A DNA stretch of 64,000 nucleotides from Jaltomata sinuosa. Its lineage: Eukaryota; Streptophyta; Magnoliopsida; Solanales; Solanaceae. The stretch spans positions 124,001 to 188,000 of the forward strand of contig QJPP01001645.1 of the NCBI GenBank assembly GCA_003996215.1, written 5' to 3'. The number at the start of each line of letters is the position of its first letter. The first letter of the stretch is position 1. The translations under genes and the position numbers were made by a program. This document shows positions 44,481 to 56,009 of the stretch, piece by piece. The notes below the pieces were generated by a model. The model was not told the origin of the DNA and did no database searches. It saw only the letters and a list, made by a program, of their open reading frames with translations.

Positions 44481-45626
44481 ATTGATGAAAGAGGACAGTT
44501 GCCCGTGTATGATTATGATCATTTTACCGATGAAGCTAGTCGGGAGAGGTTCATGAAATACCGAAGACTGGGTATTTTCTATGAGAGGGGGTGCAAGATA
44601 ACAGGTGTGGATAGGAATGCAGCCGCTTTCCATCACAAAGATCGAGAGTTTAGTTGGGAGTCCTTGCTAGTAGCTCCTCCTCCCGCATGGACAGGCTGGG
44701 TATTGGAGTTCTATGCCACACTTCCTACCGTCCTTTGGGATGAGCCCAACCCCACCATTTGTATCCGAGGAGTGGATGTTCCAATAGATGATCAGACTAT
44801 CAATGAGGTGCTTGGAGTGCCTCACGTCTCCAATACTGCATACGAGGACAAGGTAAAGCTTTGGGACATGATTTGGTTGAGAGATACTTTGGTAGATGCA
44901 GAGTTTAGAAATTAGGTTTACTGGGTCAGCCCCGAGGGCGTCACTAGCACTAAGGCTCAACTTGGTATCCTAGAGAATCTGCCCATCGGGTAACATAACT
45001 GACCTGACCTATGCCCGAGCCCTGGTGGTTGCTTGTGCCATGCAAGGCATTATCATAAATGTGGGGGAGCAAATCATCTCTGAATGGAAGGACTTCTACC
45101 GGGGACATAGGAAGGGGCCCTATCTTTTGGGTTTGGTGTCCGCGTTATACAGGCGAGTTGGGGTGCCTGAGGACCATACTAATTTAGAGGTGGCTATGGA
45201 AGACCCCTTTGACTCTGTCTGGGTGAAGGTGGTCTCCAAGACGAAGAAGAAGATGGATGAAGCCGGGAGCAGTCAGCCGGTTGAGGAGGCCGACGACGAT
45301 GATGATGATAACACCCCTGGCCCTTTACAGCCCCAGCCCCCAATCTCTGGAGCCCAGCTGAAGGAGAATTTGGTAGCTGTTCGGAGGTTTATGGAGGATC
45401 CTAACACCGGAGGTGCAACCCCACACCCATCTGCCCAGGAACTTGCAGCACTCTATAAGGAGTTAGAGGAAGAGAAGAAGAAGAGACGCTCATGTGACCG
45501 CATGTTTGCCTAGATATGGAAGACCGTTAAGATCATGTTCTCTTGTTTTGCCCCAGGCCAAGTGCTGCCCACACTCGAGCCTAAGGATAGGCATGAGTTT
45601 CCCTTTCTGAGTGATGATGAGGCTTA
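44481..45626 (+). pseudogene. Antisense accessory ORF, unit 2, start lost and frameshifted
   Basis: Homologous to 38245-39411. The start is ATT instead of ATG (44481). A TAG at 44913-44915 replaces a glutamine codon of unit 1. A deletion of roughly 25 bp near 44950 shifts the frame, which is regained before 45025 (VVACAMQGIIINVGEQ). A further TAG is at 45511. The core EFYATLPTVLWDEPNP and IRGVDVPIDDQTINEVLGVP are intact here, where unit 1 has a stop just before. The damage differs between units, so both decayed independently after duplication. Confidence 0.7.
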
Positions 45627-46916
45627 GGACCTCCCCCTCCCCCTTTTACTAGATACTCTTTATTGCTTTTGGTTGCCCCCGTTGGGACTTGTTAGACAAT
45701 ATTTCCCCTTTCATGTTCCCCCTTTTATTATCGCACATGGATGCTCGTCTTAGACAATTTCCCTTATATGCACACTATGTTAGTAATTACACGCTTTCCT
45801 TGATTTACATTGTGGTTCGTAACTTAATACTTGATTTTATATTACCCCCGAGGAGGAATGACAACAGGGGAAAACAGAGCAGGCTTTCTGCCTCACGTAC
45901 CTCTGGTATGGCGAATGCCACTCCACTATAGTGAATCCGCTGTAGCGGAGAAAAATCTACTATAGTGAGAGCGCCATAGCAGTGCCGTCCGCTATGGCGG
46001 TCTCGACAGTAACCAACACAAAAATTTAATTTTCAGCTAAATGAACTCATCCCCCTTTCCGGTTACCACTGCCCAAATCTGTAAATCCCGCCATGGTCTT
46101 AAACCACCCTCAAGACCATTCTTGGCATCGAACGTATCACAATCAATCATAACACACTATAAATTACAAAGAATCACAACAACAATTATTTCCCGACAAT
46201 ACCTTCCCGCCATTACACTAATGACTACTTTGTTCCCATGGTTCCCAACCAAGTCCCGACTATCCTGTAACCGAAGCTTCCCTACAGTCGCAGTTTGCAA
46301 TCCCTTATCACCTTAACCGATGATAAGCCCTTTTTAACATGCAATACCACTCTTTGAATTAGGACATTTAATAGATTACCACAGCCTAAGGTACACAAAA
46401 TCTTCCACTTAATGACCCCTGCAGATTCTACATGCACAGCAGATAACAATTCACACACATTCCAAGTAAGTCACACCAGAATTGTACAACACAACATTTC
46501 AATTTCAAGTCACCACCAAATCGAATCAAAACCAATTCAAGACATATAATTTCACCTTCTATTCATCCCATGGATGGCCATTAGCCAATCATCCATGTCT
46601 TACCACAGCCTCTCAGGCCAGATACCAATTAAAACCTTCCCGGTTCTAATTTATCTTGCTTGTCTTATCGCAATCGGAGTACAAGGACCTCTTTTACCTC
46701 GTTGAGATACCAATTGGAATCGTGAGATACCAATTAGACTCAACTCATACAAGCAAGTAAACAACCGCACGAAAGAATGAAAAAAGGAGATGTTTTCTGG
46801 AATGCTTCATAGATTCCCAAAGATTAAATATGGACGTCAACACACCAATCTGTAGGACTCTATTAGACACCTTGTTCTTGTACTAGGAGACCGGTAACCT
46901 AGGCTCTAATACCATT

Positions 46917-48130
46917 TGTCACGACCTAACCTACCGGACCGTGCGGGCGCCTACTCTAACCACCTTGATAGATGAACCCTCACCACCCATCCAACAAGTA
47001 ACTTGTGGAAATTAAAGTAAACCATTAATCAGTCCATTTTTATACATGAGAAATGCTTTTGTAGAAATGTTCATAAAATAGATGACTTAAAGAATTTGCG
47101 AAAAAGCTTTACAACCTTTAAGAACACCCTCCCTACGACCTAGTCTAAATAGGTAGAAGAGCTACTACAAGATTTATACAAGAAGTAAGAGTAAATGAGA
47201 CACAACTTCCATCATGGAGGAAGGAGAGAAGCTGTTGCAAATCACCATCGTCATGCACCTATGAAACATCACCATCCCTGCAACAAGACTATACCCAAAA
47301 AGATATAGCAAGAGTAGAGTCAGTACAACCACACGTACTGGTAGGCATCATCGGTCGACCCGAATCCACTCTTACCATCATATAAGAAGAATAGGGAAAG
47401 ACATGAAAATAAATAATATAATTCCATCCTTCACCGATTTCCCTTACTGGGCCTGATCTCAACCGATTGTCTACTCGCACCCCTTACCTCAACCCTTTCT
47501 ATTCCTTCCACTGCCAACTCCCTCTCTATTAGGTCTTCCGAGTCACACTAATCTTAGACTTCCCAAATCACGCAACCTTAGACTTTCCGAGTCACACTAG
47601 CCTTAGCCCAATTGCATAAATCCAACTCTGAATGCCTCACCATTAACCTTGTCAACTCTCATGACTATGCATCCAGAACAACCTAGACCCTGTCATTCTA
47701 GACCCACTACACCCCGGGCACTACACACAAATACTCGGGCCCGCCCTGGATCCCTAGACAATTCCTCCTAGGATATCACCCACTAGACACACCATGTAAG
47801 ACTCTCAGCCATTCCCTTAGCTTATCAACCACAAGTAAACCACCTTTATAACTATGATCAACAATCAACAACATAACTAATAACAACCCTTGTTGTATAG
47901 CCCGGACCAACCCTAGGATCCCCTCTAAACAACACCTAAGTGTTAAACAAACAACCCGGCTTAAACCAAGACCAACTTAATAGATATAACAGGATTCCCG
48001 GTCACTCAAGGACCACCAACCAATATTACAATTGAATAAAGCAGCCAGGTCCACTCACGGAACCAATAACAGTCAATACAATGCAACAATATCAATGCAA
48101 TGATGTAGTAAAATAAACCCATACCAGGCG
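46917..48130 (-). repeat. LTR3, cut at the first GGTACC repeat
   Basis: Matches LTR2 from TGTCACGACC to ataccaggcg, the first unit of the tandem array, where Copia gag sequence starts abruptly at 48131. Confidence 0.85.
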
Positions 48131-48418
48131 AATATTGGTGAGGGTCTTGGATTTCAGAAGAAAGATTCTCCTTATGACCCTCATAGCAAGTATGTGTCAA
48201 ATCCAGACAATTGGTTGTGTACACATTGTGGTAAAAATGGTCACTACAGGGACGACACCTGCCCTGCAAGATCAACTGCAATTAAAAGGGGCAGAGTCTT
48301 TGTTGAAACAAAAGAAACCACCAGGCAATATCAGACTGCCAGGCTGGGAAAGAAAGAGCCTTATTCACCCTCTATCTCATTACTGGGGTCTCAACCTGAA
48401 ATGGGTTTCCAAGGCTAA
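48131..48418 (+). pseudogene. Copia gag C-terminus
   Basis: In-frame from the break (NIGEGLGFQKKDSPYDPHSK) into a zinc knuckle CTHCGKNGHYRDDTCP. There is one residue too many between His and the last Cys for the usual C-X2-C-X4-H-X4-C, which may be a mutation. Ends FQG then stop. Confidence 0.8.
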
Positions 48419-48431
48419 CAAGTGACTATTT

Positions 48432-51400
48432 GTGCAGGGAAGAGTGAGAGGTAGCAGCCAGAGCTGGTTCATAGATAGTGGCTGTTCTAAGCATATAACA
48501 GGAAGAATGGAAGAATTCCTCTCACTCAAGGCATTCCAAGGTGGAAGTGTCTCTTTTCGTGATGGTAAGAAAGGATACATCCTTGGTGTTGGAAGTGTTG
48601 GCAAGTCTCTAGCACATGCCATTGAAAATATTTATTATGTAATGGTTTGAAGTATAGTCTACTCAGTGTGTCCCAAATCTGTGACAAAGGAAATGAAGTT
48701 AAGTTTCTATCCGTTTGCTGCACTGTCACCAATCTCTCATCAGGAGAAATCATTTTGGTGGCAAGGAGACACAAGAACATATATATTGCAGAACTCGATT
48801 CTATCTCTAGAGGAGACCTCACTTGCTTGAAGGTCCAAGATGATGATGCTGATCTGTAGCACAGGAGATTGGGACATGTCAGTTCCTTTCTTCTAAACAA
48901 GTTGATCTCAAGGGACCTGGTACATGGTCTGCCTAAGGTTAAATTTCCAGAGGCAAAGGTGGGTGATGCATATGCCAATGGTAAGCATGTCAGGTCCTCT
49001 TTCAAAAACAAGAAGGAAGTAAGTGCGTCTAAACCTCTCAAACTTCTTCATATGGACCTGTGTGGTCCAGTAAAAATTCCCAGTAGAGGTGGGAAGAGGT
49101 ACATTTTTGTAATCGTGGATGATTTCTCAAGGTTCACCTGGACCATGTTTCTAAAAACAAGGATGAGACTTTCCCAGTATTTGCAGTATTTGCCAAGCAA
49201 ATTCAAGTCAAGCTAAGCCTCAAGATCATCTGTCTTCGAACAAACCGTGGTACTGAATTCAAAAATGCAAGCTTTGTTGAGTTCTGTTCTGAGCATGGTA
49301 TTGGACACAATTTCTCTGCCCCAAGAACACCTCAACAAAATGGTGTGGTTGAGAGAAAGAACAGAACTCTTGTTGATATTGCTCGAACTATGCTTATTGA
49401 TGGAGAGGTTCCTAAAAGTTTCTGGGCTGAGGCTATTAACACAGCATGCTATGTGACTACCAGATGCATGATCAGGCCCCTACTGGAGAAAGCTCCATAT
49501 GAGCTCCTTTTTCGTAGAAAGCCCAAGCTAAGCTACCTTCGTGCTTTTGGGTGCAAAAGTTTTGTTTTAAGCAATGGAAAAGAGTCTCTTGGGAAGTTTA
49601 ATCCCTAGAGTGATGAAGAAATCTTTGTAGGTTACTCCTCAACCAATAAGGCTTATAGAATCTTCAACAAAAGGACTCACTACGTGGAGGAAAGTGTTCA
49701 TGTCATCTTCAATGAGTTAGGAGACCTGGATGAAAATAGAGCATTGAACGATGATGAGCTTGATAAACTATTTCATATTCAAAGATATTCCCTCAATGAG
49801 TTCGAGGGACCTTATGAGGCCATAGCCGAGGCAAAACAAAGACCTGACGTTGACTAAAAAAAGGTGAATGCTTCTGAGATCTCAGCAGATGTGAGAAGTC
49901 CTGACAAAGCATTCGACCTAGTCCTTTTCTCCCCTGCTCAACAAATCACAGAGGGACCAGGTACGAGTTCTGATCAATCCTCTACTCAAGTTTCCCACTG
50001 GAAGCACATACCCTCTCACCCTTTGGACAATCTAATCTCTCCCCTGGACTCTGGAATGCATACTAGGTCCAAGTCTAGAGCTATGGTTGCCTTCTCAGCA
50101 TTCATCTCACAGATCAAGCCCAAAAACATCAAGGAAGCACTGAAGGATGCTGATTGGGTAAATTCCATGCAAGAGGAGCTTCATCAATTCGAGAGAAACC
50201 AAGTATGGCACCTGGTCCCCCAACCCTCTGACAGAACTGTTATAGGGACCAGGTGGGTTTTTAGGAATAAACTGGATTAACAAGAAAACACTATCAAAAA
50301 TAAGGCTAGGCTGGTAGTACAAGGATATAATCAAGAGGAAGGCATTGACTATGACTAAACATTTGCTCCTGGTGTAAGAATGAAAGCTATAAGAATTCTC
50401 ATTGTCTTTGCCTCTTACATGGAATTCAAACATTTTCAAATAGATGTCAAGAGTGCCTTTTTGAATGGATATTTGAATGAAGAAGTCTATGTCAAGCAGT
50501 CTCCTGGTTTTGAAGATCTTGATCACCCCTCTTATTTGTTCAAGCTAGATAAAGCTCTTTATGGTCTGAAATAGACTCCTAGGGCCTGGTATGAGAGATT
50601 GTCAAAATTCCTTCTTCATAATGGTTTTTCTAGAGGGAAAATTGACAACACCCTCTTCTTGAAAACCAGAGGCAAGAACCTTCTCATTGTCCAAGTATAT
50701 GTTGATGATATCATTTGTGGATCCACTCTTGACTCACTTTGTGATGACTTTGCCAAGCTTATGGGAAGTGAGTTTGAGATGAGTATGATGAACTTCTTTC
50801 TAGGGCTGCAAATAAGGCAAGTGTCAAATGGAATCATGATCAGCCAATAGAAGTATATCAAATAATTGCTCAAAAAGTTCAACATGGAGAATGCCAAACC
50901 CATTGACACTCCCATTAGAACCTCCTCAAAACTAGACAGTGATGAATCCGGTCCCCCGCGAATAAAACCATGTACAAATGAATTATTGGTTCTCTTTTGT
51001 ACCTAAGAGCTAGCAGGCCAAATATAGTATTTAGTGTGGAAATGTGTGCTAGATTTCAAGCTTGTCCTAATGAGTCTCATCTCAAGGCTGCTAAAAGGAT
51101 TCTCAGATATCTCAAAGGAACTCCTAATCTTGTGCTCTTCTATCCCTCAGGAAACAACTTTGAATTGATCGGGTATGCAGATGCTTATTACACAGGGCAC
51201 TTGGTTGATAGAAAAAGTACCTCAAGAATGGCTCACTTTCTTGGAGCCTCCTTGATCTCATGGGGGACCATAAAGCAGAACTCAGTTGCTCTCTCAACAG
51301 CTAAAGCAGAATATGTGGTTGCTGCAGCATGCTGTGCCCAATTGTTATGGATCAAACAGCAGCTTGAAGACTTTGGAATATTCACTAAGTGTGTCCCTCT

Positions 51401-51632
51401 CATGTGTGACAACACCAGTGCTATGAATATGGCCAAGAATCCAGTCCATCATAAGAGGACAAAGCATATTGACATACGACATTACTTCCTCAGAGATAAT
51501 GTTGAAAAGAAACTGATTAGCATGAACTTTTGTAAGACGGAGGACCAGATTGCTGATATTTTCACAAAATCCCTGGGAAGAGATCAATTTGAGAAAAATC
51601 GTCTGAAGCTCGGCTTAATGCAGGGGACCTGA
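48432..51632 (+). pseudogene. Copia pol
   Basis: Protease SWFIDSGCSKHITG at about 48462 with intact DSG. GAG-pre-integrase HRRLGHVSSFLLNKL with its leading Trp changed to TAG at 48857. Integrase has HMDLCGP, RTNRGTEFKN (catalytic Asp now Asn) and GVVERKNRTLVDIART. RT has WVFRNKLD then TAA 50278, IDVKSAFLNGYLNEEVYVKQ, LKT preceded by TAG 50572, and intact YVDD at 50698-50709. RNase H has SRPNIVFSVEMCARFQA, LSTAKAEYVVAAACCAQLLW and ADIFTKSL, ending at TGA 51632. Shifts near 48640, 49180 and 50980. Recognisable throughout but inactive. Confidence 0.9.
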
Positions 51633-52158
51633 TCCCTCAATCATCAAAATTCCCATTATGTGGCTATGATTAGAAGGCAGGTATCCTAGAGTATGATGTG
51701 TCTAACTTGTCTAACTCAATACTATACCATTGTAGGTATGCATGTACGGTGGAAGGAGAATCATCAAGAGGAGAGAAGATATTGAACAAACATCAAGACA
51801 TGCTTCAAAAAAATTCAAAAACATTCAAAAAAAGGGGACCCGATCCTCCTTACAGGTCAGTATTACAAACTATACACCTTAAAATAAGGGCATTCATTGT
51901 GTAACAGCACCACTGACACTTTTTTGATCAATGACGTCACATCAGGTTGAACTTGAACCGTCATCTCTACTCTCTGATGTGACACATTATTTCACTTCTT
52001 TTTAAACCTATCCCAGCCATTCTTTTTGAATCAAATCTATCTTAAAACCCCTCTCCTCTCTCTAACCAGATCACTTGTTCTTTAAATCTCTCCTCCTCTC
52101 TAAGCTTAACAACGATAATTCCCTCTCTCTTTTTTCATCTCTTAAAGTCTTCACAACC

Positions 52159-54355
52159 ATGTCTCAAACAAGCTCTCCAACCAAGGGTTCCTCTGAGGGT
52201 GTCTCTCTCTTGCCCTCCTCTGAAAACCCTCCAACAATGGCTGAACTGAGAAACCCCTTTTCTATCTCCTCACCTACTCCTGTACCGTATCCCTCCACTG
52301 ATAGAATGAATCTCCTTCTATGAGTTCTCTTCCCATTTCTAAAGCAAGTGATAGAGATGCGTCTGTCACACAAACTGAGCCCTCTAGTGTAGTGATTTCT
52401 GAGGACAGTCAGGTGCCAGTGACTGAGTCTGCACAGGTAGAGGGACAAGATATAGTCTCTGTGGTTGAGTTCGCGATGAGAGAAGAACCTATTGTAGGTG
52501 GGTCTGAATGCACTGGGGAAAGGTTGTTCGAGGGAAATCTGCCTGAAACCAAAGCAAACTCTTCAAATATCCTGGCAATGGGAATAAAAGGAACTGATGA
52601 ATTAGTGGAAAGCTATCTCACGTCCTTGGCCAATGGAGATGATGACATAGAGAATTCAGAAGTAGAATCAGAGGTTTCATCTCCATCTCAAGAGGCACTC
52701 ACCCCAGTCACTCTTCCTACCCCCAAGTGGGATGGAACTCCTACATCTCAGGCTCATTTGGCTTTGGTAAGTAATGTTGAAAAAGAAGATGACATAGATG
52801 ATGCTGCCGAGCCTCTACGGTGGAAATTTCAAAAAAGGATGGTTACTACATATGTTGTTGAATCATCTTCGCAGGGACCACGTAAAGTACCTGGTACTCG
52901 AAGTATGATTGAACAACGTATGGCAACTTCCATAAAGGAAAATGAGAAAAGCACTAAGAAAGTGAGGAAGTTAAGGAAGACAGTTATCTCAGATGATCCT
53001 GAACCAGAAAAGTTGGTAGATTTGCAAGAGGAAAGGAAATCTGATGAAGAAAATGATATTGTCAAAGGTGTACAAAATGTGAGGAAAAAATCTCTCTCCA
53101 AAGGGAAAGCCTCTAAGAAAAAGACTGTAACTTCCACTCCAAAAGAAAAAGAAAGGACCCTGTTAAGAGCCCTAAGAAAAAGGTTTCCAACAAGAAGAAA
53201 GATTCAGCCCCTAGCCAAAAGAAGGATGTGCTCTCTGGCTCGAAGAGAAAGAGAGACCATCTGGAAGACCAAATGGAGGAACCTGGTCCCTCCTCGAAAG
53301 TCAAGAAGCAGATACTTACTCAAGCACAACGGATTGCTCTTTTACAGAAACAAAGGGTGTTAAATGATCGAGTCTTTGACCCTGAAATCAGTGATCACAA
53401 AGGAATGGCAGAGATGATTGACATGGTCAAAGTGCAAAAATTGGAGCACCTATTCCAACCCCTCATTCCAGTACTATTCCAGAAAAAAGTCATCGAGTTC
53501 TATGTGAACATGGTTTTCAACAAGGCTGAAGGATCACTGACCACTTCAGTTGATGGAGTGGAGATCCTTTTGCATGAATCAGTACTTGGTCGGATTTTGA
53601 AGGTACCAATAGAAGGGTTAAAATCCCTGAAGGATCAGTCAACCTCCATCGACTTCTTGAATGAGATCAGCAAGTTGAAGAATCTGAACAAGAAGAGGCT
53701 TGGGAAGAAGCAAATAGAGGGAGAGTATCAGCTTGTGTTTGAAATTATCAACAAAGTTCTTCTCCCCCCCACTGAAAAAGGACTATTGCTGGTATCTCTG
53801 ATTTGTTTCTCATGTAAGCATTGGTGACTCTGCAACCCATAAGTCTCCCAACAATCATGCTTACTCACATGAGGAAAATCATCACCATGAAGGACGGGAA
53901 ACATAGTTTGGGATATGGATATCTGTTGCACAAAGTTCTCATACACTTTGGTATTTGTCCCAGAAAGGGTGTTCAAGGGACCAGAAAGCAAATGTTCACA
54001 AAAGGAACACTCAAGGAGTATGAATGTAGAAAGAGAATGAGGAGTTGGTTCTAAGTCGTTTGTGTCTGATCTGATCGCCTCTCAGAAGCGATCATTTGTT
54101 GAGTTGGAACGATTAACTGCACTCATTGCTCAGCGGGATGCTGAGATTGTAACTCTCAAGGCCCAAATGCAAACCACTTCTGAGGGACCAGGTGACAGTT
54201 CAGATATAGTTTCCAAGCTATAAGAAAAAAATGCTCGTCTGAACTCTGAAGTCACCACTCTGAGGGACCAGGTCGGGGTTCTCACTCAGAAGCTGTTGGA
54301 TGCTCATGAAGAGGCCAACACTCGCATGACTCTCTTGCTTCAGAAGTTGGCCTGA
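52159..54355 (+). pseudogene. Extra sense ORF between pol and 3' LTR (about 730 codons, broken)
   Basis: ATG 52159 (MSQTSSPTKGSSEG) follows a pyrimidine-rich leader. Seen in order: a Ser/Pro/Glu-rich acidic N-terminal half, a Lys/Arg-rich stretch like a bipartite NLS (KKKVSNKKKD, SGSKRKRDHLED), a globular part from about 53380 (LEHLFQPLIPVLFQKKVIEF, EGSLTTSVDGVEILLHES, GRILKVPIEG), and a C-terminal coiled coil (LERLTALIAQRDAEIVTLKA, TLRDQVGVLTQKLLDAHEEA) to TGA 54353-54355. Frameshifts near 52315, 53150, 53800 and 54040, and a TAA at 54221. The globular part resembles the putative plant transposon protein family. No transmembrane segment is seen, so it does not look like an envelope-type protein. 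Function unknown. Confidence 0.7.
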
Positions 54356-54801
54356 TTCACCCTAACTTTTCCCTTTCTTGCTTCCTCTTCAGTTCTAGCC
54401 TTCTAATTCTTTCATGTTCTTAGTCTACTTCGATGATGTCTTGCTAATGATGTTTTTTTTTGGGAACCTTTTGTAATGCTTCCCTAATGAATGAAATGAA
54501 TCTTTTGTTATATTGTTTATCTTACATCTGATTTCCTCTGACTATCTCCTTTCATTCATGTTAGTGTTTCCCCAGAGGCATGAGTTAACATTGTTACTCG
54601 TCATTGCTTTTGGTTTACTGTTCACTTTTTTTTTATGATGCCAAAAGGGGGAAGATATGCTGATAGGGGGAACAGGTGTTGGGACTAGGTAATAGTGGTA
54701 ACAAGTGTTGGGACCAGGTAACAGTGGTAACAGTGGCAGGGGGAACTTAGTGTGAAAGGTACCAGGTAAGGACGACAGGGGGAACTTAGTTTGTCATCAT
54801 C
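54356..54801 (+). other. 3' untranslated region of the Copia element
   Basis: Has AATGAATGAAATGAA-type polyadenylation-like motifs near 54485 and repeated ggaccaggtaa / gggggaac motifs at 54665-54785 before the purine tract. No ORF. Confidence 0.6.
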
Positions 54802-54815
54802 AAAAAGGGGAAAAA
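54802..54815 (+). other. Polypurine tract
   Basis: aaaaaggggaaaaa directly before the 3' LTR start TGATGTAATATGG. Confidence 0.85.
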
Positions 54816-55564
54816 TGATGTAATATGGTCTTTTTAGTTTTGATGATTGACAAAAACTTAGAGGGACCAGGTACCTCTAGCGGCCTTGAAGAACAGTCAA
54901 CATGGTACAGTTGTAATGTATACTTTCTGCAGCTTTAGGACTATGCTCCTGCAGTCCTTGAAGTCCGCTGGACCAATAGCAATGTGTTAAGGTTTTTGGC
55001 TCTCTCATTTATAAGTAATGAGACACTTTAGCCAAAACCTAGTTTTTGCAAATCCAAGTTTTCACTCTCTCAAAGCAAAGGCTGCTCAAGTTCTTCAAAA
55101 AGAAACAAAAGCTCTCTGAACAAGGGACCTGATCGTGATCAAGATGATATCAACTGTTTCTTGTCTTTAGTTGAGTCTTTTGTATTTGCGTTCTCGTATT
55201 ATAAACCATCAGCTAGAGTTAGTTGATTGTTTGAAGTTGTATTAGCTAGAGTTAGTTAATACTATGGTGATGCAGTAGAGTTATTGCATCTGATATTGTA
55301 ATAGAGTTATTACAGTGTAGTGGATTAAGAGTTTAATCCATAGGGTTACTGGAGTCTGTAATCCTAAGTTGCTCAGTTGTTTAGTGAAGATTGGTTGGTG
55401 AAATCCTATAGGTGTAGGTCGTGGTTTTACTCCCTTAAGCAAGGAGGTTTCCACGTAAAAGTAATGTGTTCTTTACTTCTGTCATTTCACTTTCTCACTC
55501 TTCACTGCAACTCTAGTCCAGGGACCTGGTCCCTTGACCCTCGGTGGACCCATACAAGCCATCA
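54816..55564 (+). repeat. 3' LTR of the truncated Copia element
   Basis: TGATGTAATATGG ... CAAGCCATCA. Contains CCAATAG (about 54973), a TATA-like TTTATAAGT at 55008-55016, and GGGACCAGG/GGGACCTGGTCCC motifs at 54864 and 55521. The end CAAGCCATCA is the same as in the gag-only element. Confidence 0.88.
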
Positions 55565-55632
55565 ACCTATAAATGTCTAGACGTGTACTTTTTTTCCAAG
55601 AAAAACAGGTCATTCGTAACTTATACTAATTA

Positions 55633-55879
55633 CTCCCTCCGTTTCAATTTGTTTGGCCTACTTTTCTTTTTAGTATGTTTAAAAAAGAATGCCTCTTTTC
55701 TTTTCTAGAAACTCTTTAATTCCAACTTTCCACATGGCATATTCAAGACCACAAGATTTAAGAATTTTTAATATATTTGACATATGTTTAATTTAAGACC
55801 ATTAATTTTAAAAGTCTTCTTTACTTTTTTAAACTTCGTATCAAGTCAAAATAGGCCAAACAAATTGAAACGGAGGGAG
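55633..55879. mobile_element. Stowaway-type MITE
   Basis: Near-perfect termini CTCCCTCCGTTTCAATTTGT and ACAAATTGAAACGGAGGGAG, flanked by TA (55631-55632, 55880-55881). 247 bp, the best preserved MITE here. Confidence 0.95.
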
Positions 55880-56009
55880 TAATATACTTCAATGTGTTAT
55901 TAACAGATCATCCCAAAGTCCAATTTCTACATCCTTCCCAACCCCCAAAAAGTTTGAGAAGCATATTGCCAGCAAGATCAAGATCTTGGACTTTTTAATA
56001 ACCACATAC

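Larger units (their letters stand above)
34805..48130 (-). mobile_element. Tandem array of a non-autonomous long-LTR element with antisense ORFs
   Basis: Structure on the plus strand: LTR1 (34805-37081, end missing), internal 1 (37082-40689), LTR2 (40690-43341), internal 2 (43342-46916), LTR3 (46917-48130, cut). LTR termini read TGTCATGACC on the plus strand and TGTAACGATC/TGTAATGACC on the minus strand, near-inverted repeats of each other. Initiator-Met primer sites lie beside each LTR end in minus orientation. Neither internal region has gag or pol. Each has a plus-strand accessory ORF instead. Long LTRs of 2.65 kb and TGTAATGACC-type ends suggest a Ty3-type derivative, but without pol this is inference. 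Shared LTRs between units fit unequal recombination of two copies. Confidence 0.82.
48131..55564 (+). mobile_element. 5'-truncated Copia element with an extra ORF after pol
   Basis: Begins mid-gag and has no 5' LTR, primer site or gag N-terminus. Order: gag zinc knuckle, protease, integrase, reverse transcriptase, RNase H (to 51632), an extra ORF (52159-54355), polypurine tract (54802-54815), 3' LTR (54816-55564). The LTR is related to that of the gag-only element at 8713-11602. With the left end lost no target duplication can be tested. Point stops and shifts show it is dead. Confidence 0.9.
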
